Below are positions 61,957 to 64,000 of a DNA stretch of 64,000 nt, piece by piece. The stretch lies in the NCBI RefSeq assembly GCF_900104795.1, contig NZ_FNTG01000005.1, positions 136,869-200,868 on the forward strand. The letters run 5' to 3'. The position numbers were made by a program, and so were the translations under genes. The number at the start of each line of letters is the position of its first letter. The stretch's first letter is position 1. The notes under the pieces were generated by a model. It made no database searches, had not been told where the DNA came from, and saw only the letters and a list, made by a program, of their open reading frames with translations. Origin of the DNA: Burkholderia sp. WP9. Its GTDB lineage: Bacteria; Pseudomonadota; Gammaproteobacteria; Burkholderiales; Burkholderiaceae.

Positions 61957-62835
61957 TCAGAGCGTGTGGGCCCAGGGCTCCGGGAGGAGGCGGTACGAAC
62001 CGTCTGTGCGGGACAGTCGGGCGAAGCCTGGGAAATGCAGATGCGCCCCGGCCACCACCAGGTTGTCACGCAGCAAGATGTCGAAAATGGCCTGGCGTGA
62101 AAATGCCGCCCGGGCCTGATCGACGTCGTACCGCACAGTAATGTCCGGCCGCGGCACCTGCAATTCCGGCACGTGCACTGTGTCGCCCCAGAACAGCATG
62201 TCCTCTCCAGCCGAAGAGATGCGATAGGCGACATGGCCCGGGGTATGGCCATGACTGGGCAAGCCGACGATGCCCGGTAGCACCTCGCCCGCAGTGAACG
62301 TGCGGATGCGGTCACGATAGGGTGCCAGGCAAAAGCGCGCGGCGGCAAAATAGCGCGAGCGCGCACGCTCGTCTGCCAGGGCCATGACGGCGTCGTCGAG
62401 CCAATAGGCGATTTCTGCTTCATGGACGATCACCTCGGCGTTCGCGAAAACCGCTTCGCCGTCGGCGGTCGTCAGACCGTTGGAGTGGTCGGGATGGATA
62501 TGAGTGAGCAGGACAGCATGCACACTATCCAACGCAATACCGGCTTTGGCGAGGTTGTCGCATAGCCTGCCGCAGGTCGTTCCCAACGTGCTGCCACATC
62601 CGGCATCCACTAGCACAGTCCGATCTTCTGAGCGGATGGCAAATACGTTAATAGAAGCCCGAATGGTTGGATAACCTTGCCCAGCGACCATCATCTGGAC
62701 AGTCTCGGCCTCGCTGATCCCCTGCACAATATCGACAGGGGGGTACAGGTAGCCGTCACAGACGGCAGTCACTGTCAGGTCGCCAACCCGGCGATGGTAG
62801 ACACCCGGGATTTGCTCGGACGGAAGACGGAACAT
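61957..62835 (-). CDS. MBL-fold metallo-hydrolase
   Basis: A 292-residue metallo-beta-lactamase-fold hydrolase. Metal ligands in AVLLTHIHPDHSNGL (HxHxDH), the His of GLPSHGHTPGHVAYRI and the Asp of EDMLFWGDTVHV, with a further His in VVAGAHLHFPGF. ATG 62835 follows GAGGAATATGCA, inside the read-through tail of the FAH-like frame. It resembles lactonase or quorum-quenching-type relatives, but the substrate cannot be told. Complete. About 175 bases separate it from the DUF1330 gene. Confidence 0.92.
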   Translation of the reverse strand: MFRLPSEQIPGVYHRRVGDLTVTAVCDGYLYPPVDIVQGISEAETVQMMVAGQGYPTIRASINVFAIRSEDRTVLVDAGCGSTLGTTCGRLCDNLAKAGIALDSVHAVLLTHIHPDHSNGLTTADGEAVFANAEVIVHEAEIAYWLDDAVMALADERARSRYFAAARFCLAPYRDRIRTFTAGEVLPGIVGLPSHGHTPGHVAYRISSAGEDMLFWGDTVHVPELQVPRPDITVRYDVDQARAAFSRQAIFDILLRDNLVVAGAHLHFPGFARLSRTDGSYRLLPEPWAHTL

Positions 62836-63923
62836 TGCATATTCCTCACGCTGTAAGTGATGGGTGGAAAGCATTGGCCAGGGAGACTGTCGCCCCTTGC
62901 CGGTTCGAATGGCATCTGGGGAAATGCGGTTGCGCCTGCTTTTCCAGCCAGTTGCCTTAGGAGGGCGGAGTCAGGCACCGCGTTATCGAGCCCGATGTGC
63001 TCGCGGGCCATAGCTTGCGACGGACGCCAGGTCGTTTGCTGGCTGGGCGCGGCGCACCAACGCGGACTTAACGTTGCACAATCGCGTGACCCGTCCTGCC
63101 CGTTTCGCCGGATGGTTCGCTTGTGCGCAGGCAACATTCGGCGTTTCACCCGCGTCGGCGGTCTATGCGCCGGTCCGACGCCTGCGGGAGTGCGGGCGAC
63201 AATGATGTCACCCGGCTTCAGCGCGACCGCTTCGCTGAGCATCGACGCAGGGATAGCGATGCCGACGACCCGGCCATGGGTCGCGGCGCTCCGCTCCACG
63301 TTGCGGTTTGGCGGGATCTGCGGCCGCAATCCTCGGCGGCCACGCGGTATCTCTTCAGCAGCGACAGGAAAGGCCCCGAGGGCGCCGGTGTGGTCGGCGT
63401 CCTTGCCGACCGTCCACTGTTGAGGCTCGGGTTGGCAGTCTCGAATCGATGGGTCGCTAAAAAGGGAATAAGCGATGACTTGCTCGCGCGGCCGCACCTT
63501 TCCGATTTCGCGATCGCCGCATCCGATGAATGCTGAGAACTCACCTTCGAATTCCAATCGCTGGGGGACGCGAGCCCGAACGACGGCCGCACCCTCTCCG
63601 ACGAAACTCAAGCCGGTGTGGCTGAAAGCGGCGGAATAACCAGGCACGGCGAAGGCCCTTTCGGGGCAGCGTTCTGCGTAAGCAAGACCAATGCAGAAAA
63701 TCCCGGGCGGCGCCCGCAACGGCACGACCGGGTCGAAGTCAATTTCCTCGCCCTCCTGCAGGGCGCGGCCGGCTGCTAACCCACGTTCATTGTCTCCGGA
63801 GCATAGGTGACCCAGATAGCTGGCATACCTAACGTTCCTGATGGCGCATACACGGAAGGAAGATTCGGCTCTGGCGGCCGCAGAACTCCCGATCCCATTC
63901 TCCCGGTATGCCGCAAAACACAT
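62836..63923 (-). pseudogene. Fumarylacetoacetate hydrolase-family gene, degenerate 3' part
   Basis: From ATG 63923 (GAGGAGAG upstream): APPGIFCIGLAYAERCPERA, LEFEGEFSAFIGCGDREIGK, SIRDCQPEPQQWTVGKDADH and LKPGDIIVARTPAGVG match FAH enzymes, compare 50174-51019. The stretch between RGLRPQIP and LSEAVALKPGD is shortened and altered. After TPAGVG the expected C-terminal strand does not follow; instead the frame reads foreign sequence to 62775, overlapping the MBL gene. Its promoter carries the ATTCGC operator, so it was once part of the same regulon. I treat it as non-functional. Confidence 0.65.
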
Positions 63924-63955
63924 GCACTCTCCTCAGGGGCTGATTCACACCTACT

Positions 63956-63970
63956 ATTCGCTGTGCGAAT
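63956..63970. promoter_or_regulatory. Operator candidate ATTCGC-TGT-GCGAAT upstream of the FAH-like gene
   Basis: Fifteen bases identical to the site at 60138, with further similarity outside (tactattcgctgtgcgaat and a downstream ATTTCG), 33 bases before the FAH-like start on the minus strand. Confidence 0.65.
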
Positions 63971-64000
63971 TTGCATTTCGTTGACCTAGAATATCAACCA

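Noticed and set aside
62775..62835. The last codons of the FAH-like open frame
   Set aside because: They overlap the start of the MBL gene in another frame and show no FAH similarity; treated as read-through.
1..64000. CRISPR arrays, tRNA and rRNA genes
   Set aside because: No regularly spaced direct repeats of CRISPR type, and no tRNA- or rRNA-like sequence, were recognised on either strand.

Overview
The window looks like an accessory, mobile-element-rich stretch of a Burkholderiaceae genome (Paraburkholderia, Caballeronia or Burkholderia). This rests on the high GC of the backbone, a Burkholderia-type trimeric porin, the ABC sugar importer and MFS families, and the IS6, IS66, IS110 and IS5 families seen. 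No rRNA, tRNA or CRISPR array was found. Lower-GC patches (about 10.3-12.0 kb, 17.8 kb, 18.9 kb, 19.7 kb, 29.8 kb) stand out as imported DNA.

Left part (1-9 kb): a minus-strand sugar or polyol operon (periplasmic binding protein, double ATPase, two permeases, zinc alcohol dehydrogenase running off the edge) diverges from an XRE/MmyB-type regulator. It is followed by a type II dehydroquinase plus MHS-family MFS transporter pair, diverging from an IclR regulator that carries a frameshift. Two clean inverted repeats lie in that divergent promoter region.

Mobile part (9.5-17.2 kb): an IS6 element has cut off the 5' end of a lower-GC gene with a papain/C39-like Cys-His-Asp pattern. Next is an IS66 element whose tnpC is split by a 2.6 kb unit carrying a large serine recombinase; the two junctions can be read to a shared CG dinucleotide.

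Toxin-antitoxin and recombinase island (17.8-30.8 kb): ccdAB, parDE (toxin without a normal start codon), vapBC and Phd/RelE-type modules, a DUF1488 gene and a YhcG-like nuclease gene. They are followed by an overlapping operon of three tyrosine recombinases plus a coiled-coil accessory protein, resembling the Tn554 tnpABC plan. A second ccdAB lies outside in inverted orientation. An AT-rich site, ATTTGACATAA..., recurs at 17840, 18928, 19694 and, inverted, 29798. This is the best candidate for an undescribed system: a toxin-antitoxin cassette island tied to a recombinase trio.

Decay zone (31-42 kb): a protein built of repeated IS630-type DNA-binding domains with no catalytic domain, a degenerate inverted copy of it, a photolyase-like remnant, two more IS6 elements, IS5 and IS110 remnants, a GGDEF-EAL gene with a frameshift, and a second YhcG-like gene truncated by IS6. 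Then comes an integration module (SET-domain protein, KfrA-like DNA-binding protein, tyrosine integrase; 42.2-45.5 kb).

Right part (45.9-64 kb): a LysR regulator, a Gfo/Idh/MocA oxidoreductase, a porin, and a long minus-strand catabolic cluster (FAH-family hydrolase, acyl-CoA ligase, EtfAB, MFS transporter, two MaoC-type dehydratases, MmgE/PrpD, HMG-CoA-lyase-like enzyme). A second small cluster follows (DUF1330, metallo-beta-lactamase-fold hydrolase, degenerate FAH gene), with an acyl-CoA dehydrogenase remnant between them. The promoter regions of all three units carry the inverted repeat ATTCGC-N3-GCGAAT, suggesting one IclR-type regulon for degradation of an organic acid through CoA esters.
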